A stretch of 64,000 nucleotides of DNA from Paenibacillus flagellatus (GCF_003217775.1 NZ_QJVJ01000002.1:620001-684000); one strand, 5' to 3'; positions 1 to 8,042 are shown, numbered from the stretch's first letter. The notes: a model not told the origin generated them from the letters alone. Program-made: numbers and translations.

Positions 1-12
1 GTCAAAGGATAA
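1..12 (+). CDS. C-terminal end of an upstream gene, probably an LplC-type permease (partial)
   Basis: The first twelve bases read Val-Lys-Gly-stop in frame 1. LplC/CUT1-like sugar permeases of Paenibacillaceae very often end in VKG, and the second complete permease in this window (42370-43230) ends in exactly the same three residues. The next gene is the matching type of binding lipoprotein, so this is probably the end of its permease. Only three residues are visible, so the call rests on context. Confidence 0.45.
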   Translation, partial: VKG

Positions 13-100
13 TCGCGTTTTGGCACCGGAACACCGTCGCTTCGGACGACGGCGGCAAGATGAAGGCTCGACCAACAGACGAAAGGTGAGGGGTACAGAC

Positions 101-1690
101 ATGAGAAAAAAGAAAATCGTGTTATTGTCGATGGCGACGGCGATGGCTCTCGCGGCATGCAGCTCGGGTACGGGGGGCAAGAGCGGCGAACAGCCGTCGG
201 GGGACGCCAAAAGCGGAGCAGGCGCAGGCAGCGCCAAGAAGCACGCGATTACGGGCATTACGTACGTGTTCGGCAATCCGGCTCCCGCGAACGGGCCGGG
301 ACAGCAAGCACTGAACGCGAAGTTCAACGTCGACTACAAGGTGGAGAAAGTGCCGCAGGAAAACTTCGTGGAGAAGCTGACGGCCGTCGTCGCCGGGGGC
401 GAAATGCCGGACATGATCGGCTTCCGCCCGAACGATATGGCGCTGTTCCAGAAATGGGCGAAGCAGGGGGCGTTTTTGCCGATCGATCAATCGATCATCG
501 ACAAATATGCGACGTTGAAGGCGGTGCCGAAGGAAGTATGGGACCAGTTCAAAGTGAACGGCAAAATTTACGGCATCCCGTCGTGGGCGCCGATCGAAGG
601 CAACTCGTTCATGATCCGCAAAGATTGGCTGGATAACCTGGGCCTGCCGGTGCCGACGTCCTACGAGGAGCTGAAGAAGGTCGCCATCGCGTTCACGAAG
701 GACGATCCGGACAAGAACGGGAAGGCGGACACGTACGGCTTGGCCATGGGGCAAAACATCAATCCCGATTTCGCCATGGGGCCGTACTGGCAGTACAATA
801 CGTGGTACCACAAAGACAAGGACGGCAACTTCATTCCCGGCATCATGTCGGAAGGCCGCCGGCAGCTCGTCGAATTTTTCGCCGAGCTGAACAAGGAGAA
901 GGCGATCACGCCCGACTTCGCGGTGCTGAACTGGGCCGATACGAACAACCAATTTTATTCCGGCAAAGCCGGCGTCTTCCTCGTCGCCCCGCGCGGCATG
1001 TCGCAGCCGTACATGGAAAACTTGCTGAAGGCGAACCCGGGCGCGCAATTCGCGGTCATGGCTCCGTTCAAGCAGCCCGACGGCCAGCAGGGCTTCACCG
1101 CGGGCACCGGCTTCGCGCGTTTCAATGCGCTCAATGCGAAGCTTGCGGGAGATCCCGACAAGCTGAGCAAGGTGCTCGAGTTGCACGACTTCTCGCGCAA
1201 GTTTTATCCTTCGGCCCAGCAAAGCGCGGCGGATAAAGACTTCGATTTCTTCTACGGCGGAGAAGGAGTCGGCTACAAGATGGAGAACGGCAAGCGCGTC
1301 GTCCAGAAGCCTCAGGAAGGGCTCGAGCCGGCCGCCTACTTCCAGGACAATACGAGCTGGGTGCCGACCGGGACCGATCCGGAGTTCGAAAAAGCGTACA
1401 CCGAGCCGAAGCTGATCCAGCTGACGAAAGATTTGATGGACTTGAACCGTAAAATGAAGCATTATTACCCGCCGAACTACGGAATCATTTCCGAGACGGA
1501 GACGACGAAGGGCGCCGAGCTGCTCACGTTCATGATGAACGAGCAGACGAAAATGATTTTCGGCCAGCGTCCGTTGTCCGACTGGGACGCGCTCGTGCAG
1601 GAATATTTGAAGCGCGGCGGATCGCAGCTCATCAAGGAAATGAACGACGGGATCAAGGAACGCGGTTATAAAGATCCGATCTGGAAATGA
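101..1690 (+). CDS. Extracellular solute-binding lipoprotein of a carbohydrate ABC importer
   Basis: 529 residues. The start at 101 is chosen because AAAGGTGAGGGG lies just upstream and the protein then opens with a lipoprotein signal: MRKKK, a hydrophobic stretch and lipobox LAAC with the acylated Cys at residue 20. A Ser/Gly/Lys-rich linker follows, then a type 1 solute-binding fold of the LplA-like family (about 500 residues is normal). The conserved pattern of a D-P-D-x-N-G-K-x-D-T-Y-G-like block is visible around residues 203-215. It should deliver an oligosaccharide or similar ligand to CUT1-type permeases encoded just upstream. No ATPase is nearby, so a shared MsmX-like ATPase is likely. 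Its stop overlaps the next start by 4 bp (ATGA), indicating translational coupling. Confidence 0.9.
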   Translation: MRKKKIVLLSMATAMALAACSSGTGGKSGEQPSGDAKSGAGAGSAKKHAITGITYVFGNPAPANGPGQQALNAKFNVDYKVEKVPQENFVEKLTAVVAGGEMPDMIGFRPNDMALFQKWAKQGAFLPIDQSIIDKYATLKAVPKEVWDQFKVNGKIYGIPSWAPIEGNSFMIRKDWLDNLGLPVPTSYEELKKVAIAFTKDDPDKNGKADTYGLAMGQNINPDFAMGPYWQYNTWYHKDKDGNFIPGIMSEGRRQLVEFFAELNKEKAITPDFAVLNWADTNNQFYSGKAGVFLVAPRGMSQPYMENLLKANPGAQFAVMAPFKQPDGQQGFTAGTGFARFNALNAKLAGDPDKLSKVLELHDFSRKFYPSAQQSAADKDFDFFYGGEGVGYKMENGKRVVQKPQEGLEPAAYFQDNTSWVPTGTDPEFEKAYTEPKLIQLTKDLMDLNRKMKHYYPPNYGIISETETTKGAELLTFMMNEQTKMIFGQRPLSDWDALVQEYLKRGGSQLIKEMNDGIKERGYKDPIWK

Positions 1691-3552
1691 CGGCGGACCG
1701 TTTTCACTGCATCGGCATTCCGGTTAAGGCGGACGAAACGAGATCGGCCGCGGTGTGCAGGGACGGGGAGGGACGGGAGCGGGTCGTCCTCGTCGCGCGG
1801 GGCTATGCGCTGATCGTGGATCCCGGAACGGGCGCGTGCCGGCAGCTCGTCTTCCGGGACGGCGAGAGGGAGTATCCGTACGCCGCGATGAGCGGCGGCG
1901 ACGGGCTGTTCTACACCGCCGCCGGCTCGCTGCTCGCCGTCATCGATCCGTTCCGCGAAACGTTCGTGCACCGGCTATCGCCCGCTCCCGGCGAGGAATG
2001 CGCAGGTTTCGCCTTTGCCGAAGACGCCGCAGGCTTCGTCTACGCGACGACGTACCCGGGGGCGAAGCTGCTCCGGCTTCACCCGGGTACGGGCGAATGC
2101 CGCGTATTGGGCCGGCTGGACGCGGAGCAAAAATACGCGATGTCGCTCGCGATCGGAGCCGACGGCTGGGCATATGCCGGCATCGGGACGACGAAGGCCG
2201 GCATCGCGGCGTTCCGGCTGTCCGACGGTGCGGTCGAGACGATTCGCGGCAGCGCGGCGGCCGTTCGCGGCAGCGGACACGTTCACGCCGGCGAGGACGG
2301 CGACGTGTACGGCTCGCTGCCGGCGGAGGACGGCGAATTCGGGAGCGGGGCGGAGTCGTCCGGTGTGCGGTGGTTCCGTCTACGCGGCGGGAAGGCGGAG
2401 CCGGTGGACGAAGCGGAGGTGTCGCCGTCCGTCTACCGGGGAGCCGGCTACCGCAAGCTGCACCGCGACTTGAGCGGCGGCCGAAGCATCGTCGGCTACG
2501 AGCTGGCGGACGAGCAGCTCGTCGTGGCGGAGCCGGACGGGACGCGGACGGCGTGGAGGCTCGCCTACGAAGGCGGCGGCACCGCCCTGTCGCCGCTGGC
2601 GGCCGGGCCGGACGGCGGCGTGTACGGCACCTCGAACCACCCGCTCCACCTGTACCGCTACGAGCCGCCTACCGGGAGTCTCCGCAATTTCGGCGGCCGC
2701 ATCGTCGAGCGCGGCGGGGGCGGGAACATTTGCGCCTACGCCGCGCAAGGGCCGTATTTGGTCGGCGTCGCGTATCCGGGGGGGACGGTACACGTGCTCG
2801 ATACGCGCCGGCCGATCGGCGGCGAGCCCGGAGCGGAGCGCAATCCGCGGCTCGTCTACGCCGACGATCGCATCCACCGTCCCCGTGCCGCCGTTCCCCA
2901 CCCCGACGGCGAGCACGTGCTGTACGGCGGCTTTCCCGGCTACGGCGCGGTCGGGGGCGCGCTCGGCGTGCTGCACGTCCCGTCGCGAACGGTGACGGTA
3001 TACGGGCACGAACGGATCGTGCCGCATCAAAGCACGCTGGCGCTCGCCGTCCTGAGCGGCGGGGACGTCATCGGCGGCACGAGCATCGAGACGCCGGGCG
3101 GCGCGGAGCCGCTCGCCGGCGAGGCGGCGCTGTACCGGTTCGACTGGGCGGGGCGCCGCGTCGCGGAGCGGTGGACGCCGATTCCGGGCGCCCGCGAAAT
3201 TTCGCTGCTGGCGGCGGACGGGAACGACCGGGTGTACGGCTTGACGTCGGATTCGACGCTGTTCGCGTTCGACCCGGACTCGGGGCGCGTGCTCCACCGT
3301 CAAGACTTGTCGGCGTGGGGCAAAGTCGTCCGCCACGGGCTGCTGTCGACGGTGATCGGCGGCAAGCCCGTCGTGCTCGGCCTGCTCAGCCGGACGCTGT
3401 TCGCGATCGATCCGCATACGTTCACCGTTAGCCTCGTCGCGGAGCTGCCGAAGGAAGCGACGAGCGGCATTGCGGTGCTCGGGGGCTCGGTTTATTACGG
3501 CTGCGGCTCCGAGCTGTGGCGTTACCAATGGGAGGAAGGGCAATCGAAATGA
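1687..3552 (+). CDS. Beta-propeller (WD40/PQQ-like repeat) protein of unknown function
   Basis: 621 residues with no signal peptide or membrane segment, so cytosolic. The sequence is a series of blocks of about 45-60 residues with recurring patterns such as D-G-x-VYG, P-D-G-x-V-Y and F-D-P-x-S-G, typical of beta-propeller blades. No catalytic motif was recognised. It overlaps the upstream binding-protein gene by 4 bp and the downstream hydrolase gene by 4 bp, so all three are co-translated. Related propellers often bind or lyse glycans (for example oligogalacturonate lyases), but that activity is not shown here. Function is inferred only from neighbours: intracellular handling of whatever the importer brings in. 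Confidence 0.7.
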   Translation: MTADRFHCIGIPVKADETRSAAVCRDGEGRERVVLVARGYALIVDPGTGACRQLVFRDGEREYPYAAMSGGDGLFYTAAGSLLAVIDPFRETFVHRLSPAPGEECAGFAFAEDAAGFVYATTYPGAKLLRLHPGTGECRVLGRLDAEQKYAMSLAIGADGWAYAGIGTTKAGIAAFRLSDGAVETIRGSAAAVRGSGHVHAGEDGDVYGSLPAEDGEFGSGAESSGVRWFRLRGGKAEPVDEAEVSPSVYRGAGYRKLHRDLSGGRSIVGYELADEQLVVAEPDGTRTAWRLAYEGGGTALSPLAAGPDGGVYGTSNHPLHLYRYEPPTGSLRNFGGRIVERGGGGNICAYAAQGPYLVGVAYPGGTVHVLDTRRPIGGEPGAERNPRLVYADDRIHRPRAAVPHPDGEHVLYGGFPGYGAVGGALGVLHVPSRTVTVYGHERIVPHQSTLALAVLSGGDVIGGTSIETPGGAEPLAGEAALYRFDWAGRRVAERWTPIPGAREISLLAADGNDRVYGLTSDSTLFAFDPDSGRVLHRQDLSAWGKVVRHGLLSTVIGGKPVVLGLLSRTLFAIDPHTFTVSLVAELPKEATSGIAVLGGSVYYGCGSELWRYQWEEGQSK

Positions 3553-4607
3553 CATACGCTTTGTCGGAATTGGCTGCGGAACGGCTGCCGAAGCTGCTGG
3601 ACGGCGTCGGCACGGCGCAGGATTGGGAGGCGAAGCGCGGCCGGATCGCGGACGATTGGCTGCGGCTTCTGGGTGCTCCTCCCGCAGAAGGGCTGCACGT
3701 CGGCCCGTCCGGGGAAGGCGGCTACGAGCTGCTGGAGGAGTCGTCGGAGGACGATCACCGGCGGCTCCGTATCCGTTACGGGACGCCGGACGGCGATACG
3801 GTCACCGCGTTCCTGCTCGTCCCTCACGGTGCCGCCCTCGGCGCGACTCCGGCCGTGCTGGCGCTGCACCCGACTTCGCCCGAGGGAAAGGCGGACGTGG
3901 CGCTGCCGTCCGGCCGAGACAACCGCCGGTACGGGCTCGAGCTTGCGTCGCGCGGCTACGTCGTGCTGGCGCCGGATTCGATCACGGCGGGCGAACGCGT
4001 CTATCCCGGCGCGGAGCCGTATCGGACGGCGCCGTTCTACGAGCGGCACCCCGCATGGACCGCGGTCGGCAAAATGATCGCGGACCATCGGCGCGCCGTC
4101 GACGTATTGGCCGCCGTGCCCGAAGCGGACGCGGGCCGGATCGGCGCGATCGGCCATTCGCTGGGAGGCTACAACGGCTGGTTTCTTGCCGGGCTCGACC
4201 GGCGGGTGCGCGCGGTCGCGTCGAGCTGCGGGTTCAGTCCGTTCGCCGGCGACCCGGAGCCGAACCGGTGGGGGCTGCGAGACTGGTTTTCGCATATGCC
4301 GGCGTTGACCGCCATGCTGCAGGAAGGCGAGGTTCCGTTCGAATGGCACGAGATCGCCGCGCTCGTCATGCCGACACCGCTGTTTTTTTGGTCCGGCATC
4401 GGCGACCGGATCTTTCCGAATTGGCAGGCGATCGGGACGGCGATGGCCGAATTGGACGAATTGTACCGGTTTGCCGGAGCGGAGGGCGCTTTCGAAGGCT
4501 GGATCGGCCCGGCCGGTCACGACTTCCCGCCGCAGGCGCGCAAGCTGGCCTACGAGTTTCTCGACCGGCATCTGAAAGGTTCCGCTCGGGAGGCACATGG
4601 CGAATAA
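3549..4607 (+). CDS. Alpha/beta hydrolase of the acetyl-xylan-esterase / dienelactone-hydrolase type
   Basis: 352 residues. The start at 3549 has GGGAGGAAGGG upstream and overlaps the previous stop as ATGA. The nucleophile elbow GHSLGG is at residues 202-207 (Ser204). The likely charge relay is Asp286 (SGIGDRIFP) and His324 (PAGHDFPP). An N-terminal helical region of about 70 residues precedes the fold, as in the large glycan-esterase-like alpha/beta hydrolases common in Paenibacillus carbohydrate operons. No signal peptide, so cytosolic. Cotranscribed with the importer and propeller genes, it probably removes ester groups from an imported substrate. The exact substrate cannot be told. Confidence 0.8.
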   Translation: MTYALSELAAERLPKLLDGVGTAQDWEAKRGRIADDWLRLLGAPPAEGLHVGPSGEGGYELLEESSEDDHRRLRIRYGTPDGDTVTAFLLVPHGAALGATPAVLALHPTSPEGKADVALPSGRDNRRYGLELASRGYVVLAPDSITAGERVYPGAEPYRTAPFYERHPAWTAVGKMIADHRRAVDVLAAVPEADAGRIGAIGHSLGGYNGWFLAGLDRRVRAVASSCGFSPFAGDPEPNRWGLRDWFSHMPALTAMLQEGEVPFEWHEIAALVMPTPLFFWSGIGDRIFPNWQAIGTAMAELDELYRFAGAEGAFEGWIGPAGHDFPPQARKLAYEFLDRHLKGSAREAHGE

Positions 4608-4629
4608 CGGGAGACGGGCGAAAGACCGT

Positions 4630-4659
4630 TTGCGAGACTGCCATTTTTTGTGATATAGT
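4630..4659 (+). promoter_or_regulatory. Candidate sigma-A promoter of the ABC-F leader
   Basis: TTGCGA at 4630-4635 and TATAGT at 4654-4659, spaced by 18 bp, lie about 45 bp before the leader ORF start. Placement just upstream of a regulated leader supports the call; spacing is one base longer than ideal. Confidence 0.5.
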
Positions 4660-4703
4660 GGACGTATCGTTGTCAAATTCGAATCGGTAAGGGAGGTGTC
4701 GAA

Positions 4704-4832
4704 ATGTTGCAAGTCGCCGCACGTAGCAAGTGGTCCCAATATTGGGTGCATCAGGCTACGATCGTATTCCGTTCGGCTGCAGACGGGAGAAGTGTGTCCA
4801 TTTTCGGCGACTGCAACGTTTTGACCCCGTAG
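4704..4832 (+). CDS. 42-codon leader peptide ORF upstream of the ABC-F gene
   Basis: A 42-codon ORF starts with ATG at 4704 behind GGGAGG at 4691-4696 (7 bp spacing) and ends with TAG at 4830-4832. It resembles no family I know. Its value is positional: it lies between a promoter and an intrinsic terminator ahead of an ABC-F gene. Its last codons (4814-4827) are complementary to the 5' arm of that terminator. That is the arrangement expected when ribosome progress through the leader decides read-through, as in leaders of antibiotic-resistance ABC-F genes in Firmicutes. It may act through translation rather than as a stable peptide. Confidence 0.7.
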   Translation: MLQVAARSKWSQYWVHQATIVFRSAADGRSVSIFGDCNVLTP

Positions 4833-4895
4833 ATCGAATGCCTGTATCGCGCATTCGATCGGCGCCTTGGATAGGAAGCCGCGGGCAAAAGGTTG
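4814..4895 (+). promoter_or_regulatory. Candidate antiterminator of the ABC-F leader
   Basis: Bases 4814-4827 (CAACGTTTTGACCC), inside the last codons of the leader ORF, can pair with 4883-4895 (GGGCAAAAGGTTG), with one mismatch and one bulged A. The second segment is the 5' arm and loop of the terminator, so the two structures exclude each other. Between them sits a perfect 10-bp hairpin, GATCGAATGC (4832-4841) with GCATTCGATC (4851-4860), which can form inside the antiterminator. A ribosome at the leader stop codon would cover 4814-4827 and favour termination; one stalled earlier would leave it free. Confidence 0.6.
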
Positions 4896-4916
4896 ACTTT
4901 TGCCTGCGGCTTTTTT
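4878..4916 (+). terminator. Intrinsic terminator / attenuator ahead of the ABC-F gene
   Basis: GCCGCGGGCAAAA (4878-4890) pairs with TTTTGCCTGCGGC (4898-4910) with a single G-U pair, followed by TTTTTT at 4911-4916. It lies after the leader ORF and before the ABC-F ribosome binding site, so it acts as an attenuator rather than at a gene end. Confidence 0.85.
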
Positions 4917-4949
4917 GTCATACCCAAACCGAATGCGAGGATGATCGAT

Positions 4950-6896
4950 ATGTTGCTCTGTGCAGCGGATAAAATAAGCAAAACGTTGGGCGGAACGCCC
5001 GTTATTCGAAAGATGTCGCTGGAAGTGCGCGAAGGAGACCGCATCGGGCTCGTCGGCCCGAACGGCTGCGGCAAGTCGACACTGCTGAAGCTGCTGGCCG
5101 GCTCGGAGAGGCCGGACGACGGGACCGTATATTGGAAGAAAGGAAGCCGGACGGCGCTGCTCGCGCAAATCCCCGAATTCGATGCCGCCGTCACGGCGTC
5201 GGACGTCCTTCAGGAGGCGTTCGCCGAGCTGCGCCGGATGCGCGATCGGATGGAGGAGCTGGAATCGCTCATGGCGTCGCCGGACGCGGCGGTCGCGGGG
5301 AAGGCGCTCGACGAATACGGAGCGCTTCAGGACGCCTTCGCCGCCAAGGGCGGATACGAGGCGGACGCGAACTTGTCGCGCGTCGCGAACGGTCTCGGCA
5401 TCGCGAGGCTTCTTCCGCTGCCGTTCGCCCGTTTGAGCGGGGGCGAGCGGACGAAGGTGTGCCTGGGACGCATTTTGCTTCTAGAGCCCGACCTGCTTCT
5501 GCTCGACGAACCGACGAACCATCTCGACCTGGACGCCGTCGAGTGGCTGGAATCGTACATGCAGACGTACCGGGGAACCGTGCTGATCGTCTCGCACGAC
5601 CGGTATTTTCTCGACCGCGTCGTCACCCAAATTATCGATTTGGAAGGCGGCGAGGCCGACGTCTATCCCGGTCATTACTCCTGGTTCGTCGAGGAGAAGG
5701 AGCGGCGGCTGCTGGCGGAGTTCGCCGCGTATCAGGAGCAGCGGAAGAAGATCGGGAAGATGGAGGAAGCGATCAAGCGGCTTCGGACGTGGGCGGCGCA
5801 AGCCGACAATCCGGCGCTGTTCAAGCGGGCGGCGGCGATGCAGAAGGCGATCGACCGGATGGAGAAGCTGGATCGCCCGGTGCTGGAGCGCCGGAAGATG
5901 GGGCTCGCGTTCGACGTCGGCGAGCGAAGCGGCAACGATGTCGTCGTCATGGAGGGCGTGCGCATGTCGTATCGCACGGAGGAAGATGGTGCCGCGTCTG
6001 TTCCGTCCGGAAGCGCGCGAACGCTGTACGACGGAGTGCGTCTCCACGTCCGTCACCGGGATTTCGCGGCGATCGTCGGCGCGAACGGAAGCGGCAAATC
6101 GACGCTGCTGCGCATGATTGCGGAGGGGCTGAAGCCGGACGAGGGGACGGTCAAGCTCGGCGGCAGCGTGAAGATCGGCTATTTGGCGCAGCACGATTTG
6201 TTTCCGGACGGGCGGAAGACTGTTCTGGACGCGTTTCGCGATGCCGTCGCGGTCGAGGAGGGCGAGGCGCGCCGGCTGCTGGCGGGCTTTCTGTTCTACG
6301 GCGCGTCCGTCTTCCGCAGCGTGGGCAGCTTGAGCGGAGGCGAGCGGATGCGGCTCCGGCTCGCTCAGCTGATGCACCGCGAGCTGAACGTGCTCGTGCT
6401 CGACGAGCCGACGAACCATCTCGATATCGACGCCCGGGAAACGTTGGAGGAGGCGCTCGCGTCGTTCCCCGGAACGGTCATCTGCGTCTCGCACGACCGG
6501 TATTTGCTGAACAAGCTGTTTCCCGTGACGTATTGGCTCGAAGGCGGGAAGCTGACCCGGTACGAGGGAACGTATTCCGAAGCGAGACGAAAGCGGGAGG
6601 AGCTCGCCGCCGGCGAGCCGGCGGCTCCGGCGGCAGGCGGCGGAGGCGGCCGCGATTCGGGCCGCGAGCGGGAGCGCGCACGGCCGCGCGACCAAGCGGA
6701 GGACGCGAGGCGCGAGCGGCTCGAGGCGAAGCTCGAAGCCGACATCGCGGCGGTGGAGCGGAAGCTGGCGCTGCTGGACGACGCCATGATGGCGGAGGAG
6801 GACGCGGGCAAGCTTGCGGCGCTCCACGGCGAGAAGGCGATGCTCGAGGCGGAGCGGGAGCTGCTGTACGAGCGGCTAGCCGATACCGCACGATAA
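4950..6896 (+). CDS. ABC-F family ATPase (ribosome-associated; possible antibiotic-resistance type)
   Basis: 648 residues with two ABC domains and no membrane segments. Walker A GPNGCGKST is at residues 36-44; both halves carry LSGGER signatures and DEPTNHLD Walker B/D-loop motifs. The inter-domain linker (about residues 255-310, WAAQADNPALFKRA region) matches the ABC-F interaction arm. The C-terminal 90 residues are Gly/Arg-rich and then coiled coil. ABC-F proteins act on the ribosome, as translation factors or by dislodging antibiotics. The start at 4950 is preferred because GCGAGG is 9 bp upstream; ATG at 4941 would overlap that site. The leader plus attenuator points to drug-induced expression, but the protein alone does not separate resistance from housekeeping types. 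Confidence 0.88.
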   Translation: MLLCAADKISKTLGGTPVIRKMSLEVREGDRIGLVGPNGCGKSTLLKLLAGSERPDDGTVYWKKGSRTALLAQIPEFDAAVTASDVLQEAFAELRRMRDRMEELESLMASPDAAVAGKALDEYGALQDAFAAKGGYEADANLSRVANGLGIARLLPLPFARLSGGERTKVCLGRILLLEPDLLLLDEPTNHLDLDAVEWLESYMQTYRGTVLIVSHDRYFLDRVVTQIIDLEGGEADVYPGHYSWFVEEKERRLLAEFAAYQEQRKKIGKMEEAIKRLRTWAAQADNPALFKRAAAMQKAIDRMEKLDRPVLERRKMGLAFDVGERSGNDVVVMEGVRMSYRTEEDGAASVPSGSARTLYDGVRLHVRHRDFAAIVGANGSGKSTLLRMIAEGLKPDEGTVKLGGSVKIGYLAQHDLFPDGRKTVLDAFRDAVAVEEGEARRLLAGFLFYGASVFRSVGSLSGGERMRLRLAQLMHRELNVLVLDEPTNHLDIDARETLEEALASFPGTVICVSHDRYLLNKLFPVTYWLEGGKLTRYEGTYSEARRKREELAAGEPAAPAAGGGGGRDSGRERERARPRDQAEDARRERLEAKLEADIAAVERKLALLDDAMMAEEDAGKLAALHGEKAMLEAERELLYERLADTAR

Positions 6897-6934
6897 GCGG
6901 TCGCGGGGACGGGGGCGCCCCGGGCGGAGAAAAC

Positions 6935-7278
6935 GGCGCGGGGGAGGTGGAACCCGCGCCGTATTAATGGCATGGCGCATCCGGAAGCGAGCGGCGCCAT
7001 GAGGAAGACGGCGGCGCGGGGGGAGACGGAACCCGCGCCGTATTAATGGCACGGCGCATCCGGAAGCGAGCGGCGCCATGAGGAAGACGGCGGTGCGGGG
7101 GAGGCGGAACCCGCGCCGTATTAATGGCATGGCGCATCCGGAAGCGAGCGGCGCCATGCGGAAGACGGCGGCGCGGGGGAGGTGGAATCGCGCCGTATTA
7201 ATGGCATGGCGCATCCGGAAGCGAGCGGCGCCATGAGGAAGACGGCGGTGCGGGGGGAGACGGAACCCGCGCCGTTTC
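6935..7278 (+). repeat. Tandem array of a 78-bp unit containing a terminator-like hairpin
   Basis: Five copies of a GGYGCGGGGG...CCCGCGCC hairpin begin at 6935, 7013, 7092, 7170 and 7247 (steps of 77-79 bp). Between them is a near-identical segment holding ATTAATGGCATGGCGC, CCGGAAGCGAGC and GGCGCCAT. Only the last hairpin is followed by a T-rich run (TTTCTTTT, about 7275-7282). The array starts 38 bp after the ABC-F stop, so it looks like an amplified terminator region. The open frames across it are a by-product of the repeats and are not called as genes. Confidence 0.9.
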
Positions 7279-7694
7279 TTTTGCGTGACGAGTTCGGTGT
7301 TGCGGCGTTGTGGGGGACGGGCTTAGTCTGCGCAGGGGCGTCGCATTAGATGGAAAAGCTCAAGCTAATTCAGCCGATTTCAGGGATTTCGAAGTATTAG
7401 CCGGAAATGCTCCTGCTAATTTCTCGAACCACCTCTAAATGTCCATGTGCGGCTTGAATTAATGGGAGGTTTTCCTGTTAAAGGTATCCGAACATCGGAA
7501 GGCCCACAAATTAGAGGGAGGTTTTCCGGTAAAAATAGGCGCCGGCATGGGGGATCACCGTCTGGAGACGCCAAGCGACACACGATGGGAGCCGCGCACG
7601 GGAGGAACGCCTTAGACGCCCTGCCGCCCTGCCGCTACGAAGCACTACGTTTCGGATCTGAACGGAAAGGCCGGAAATCCGTCATTTTTCCCGA
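7279..7694. other. Gene-free stretch with short direct repeats
   Basis: No convincing gene is present; an 83-codon frame at 7447-7698 lacks a ribosome binding site and any recognisable motif. GGGAGGTTTTCC occurs twice (7464-7475 and 7516-7527). The region also has several ATTAG or CTAATT words around 7347-7425, with Pu/Py blocks like the AATTAG-rich intergenic elements that I recall from Paenibacillus genomes. That family resemblance is from memory and not verified. Confidence 0.5.
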
Positions 7695-7724
7695 TTGACA
7701 GCTGTTTGAGTGCCGTGATTAAAT
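7695..7724 (+). promoter_or_regulatory. Candidate sigma-A promoter upstream of the 69-bp repeats and the fucosidase gene
   Basis: A perfect -35 box TTGACA at 7695-7700 is followed after 18 bp by TTAAAT at 7719-7724. It would give the fucosidase gene an approximately 380-base leader containing the whole 69-bp repeat array. The -10 box is weak, so the call is moderate. Confidence 0.45.
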
Positions 7725-7835
7725 GAGGTTACCGATAAACTTGCCGTTTGCTTATTTACTTGCCGTACATACAAGCTTACGGATCTTACATGTCTTCTGA
7801 GTTATGGACTTTGCGGGGCTTACAAGCTTACAGAG

Positions 7836-8042
7836 CTTACAGACATGTGAAGCTTGCAGCCCAACCGAACCGTGCAAGCTTGCGGAGCTTACAGACTTAC
7901 GGCGCTTACAGACATGTGAAGCTTGCAGCCCAACGGAACCGTGCAAGCTTGCGGGGCTTACAAGCTTACGGATCTTACAGACATGTGAAGCTTGCAGCCC
8001 AACCGAACCGTGCAAGCTTGCGGAACCGTGCAAGCTTACGAA
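7836..8042 (+). repeat. 69-bp tandem repeat array (three units) with internal hairpins
   Basis: CTTACAGACATGTGAAGC recurs at 7836, 7905 and 7974, exactly 69 bp apart, and the rest of each unit is nearly identical. Each unit holds AAGCTTGC and, about 16 bp on, GCAAGCTT, which can fold into an 8-bp hairpin. Partial units flank the array on both sides (CAAGCTTAC blocks from about 7772 to 8050). Because 69 is divisible by 3 the array keeps frames open on both strands, giving a false N-terminal extension of the downstream gene. Confidence 0.9.

Noticed and set aside
122-1462. Long minus-strand frame under the binding-protein gene
   Set aside because: Arg/His/Leu-rich shadow of a GC-rich gene; many similar antisense frames occur across the window.
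4730-4972. 80-residue frame in the ABC-F leader
   Set aside because: No ribosome binding site; it crosses the terminator, and the 42-codon ORF at 4704 is much better supported.
6876-7214. Minus-strand 112-residue protein in the 78-bp array
   Set aside because: It is a repeat translation with no ribosome binding site and no family resemblance.
7447-7698. 83-residue plus-strand frame
   Set aside because: No ribosome binding site, no motif and odd composition in a repeat-rich gap.
7836-8042. CRISPR-like array
   Set aside because: The 69-bp units are contiguous near-copies with no unique spacers, and no cas genes are present.
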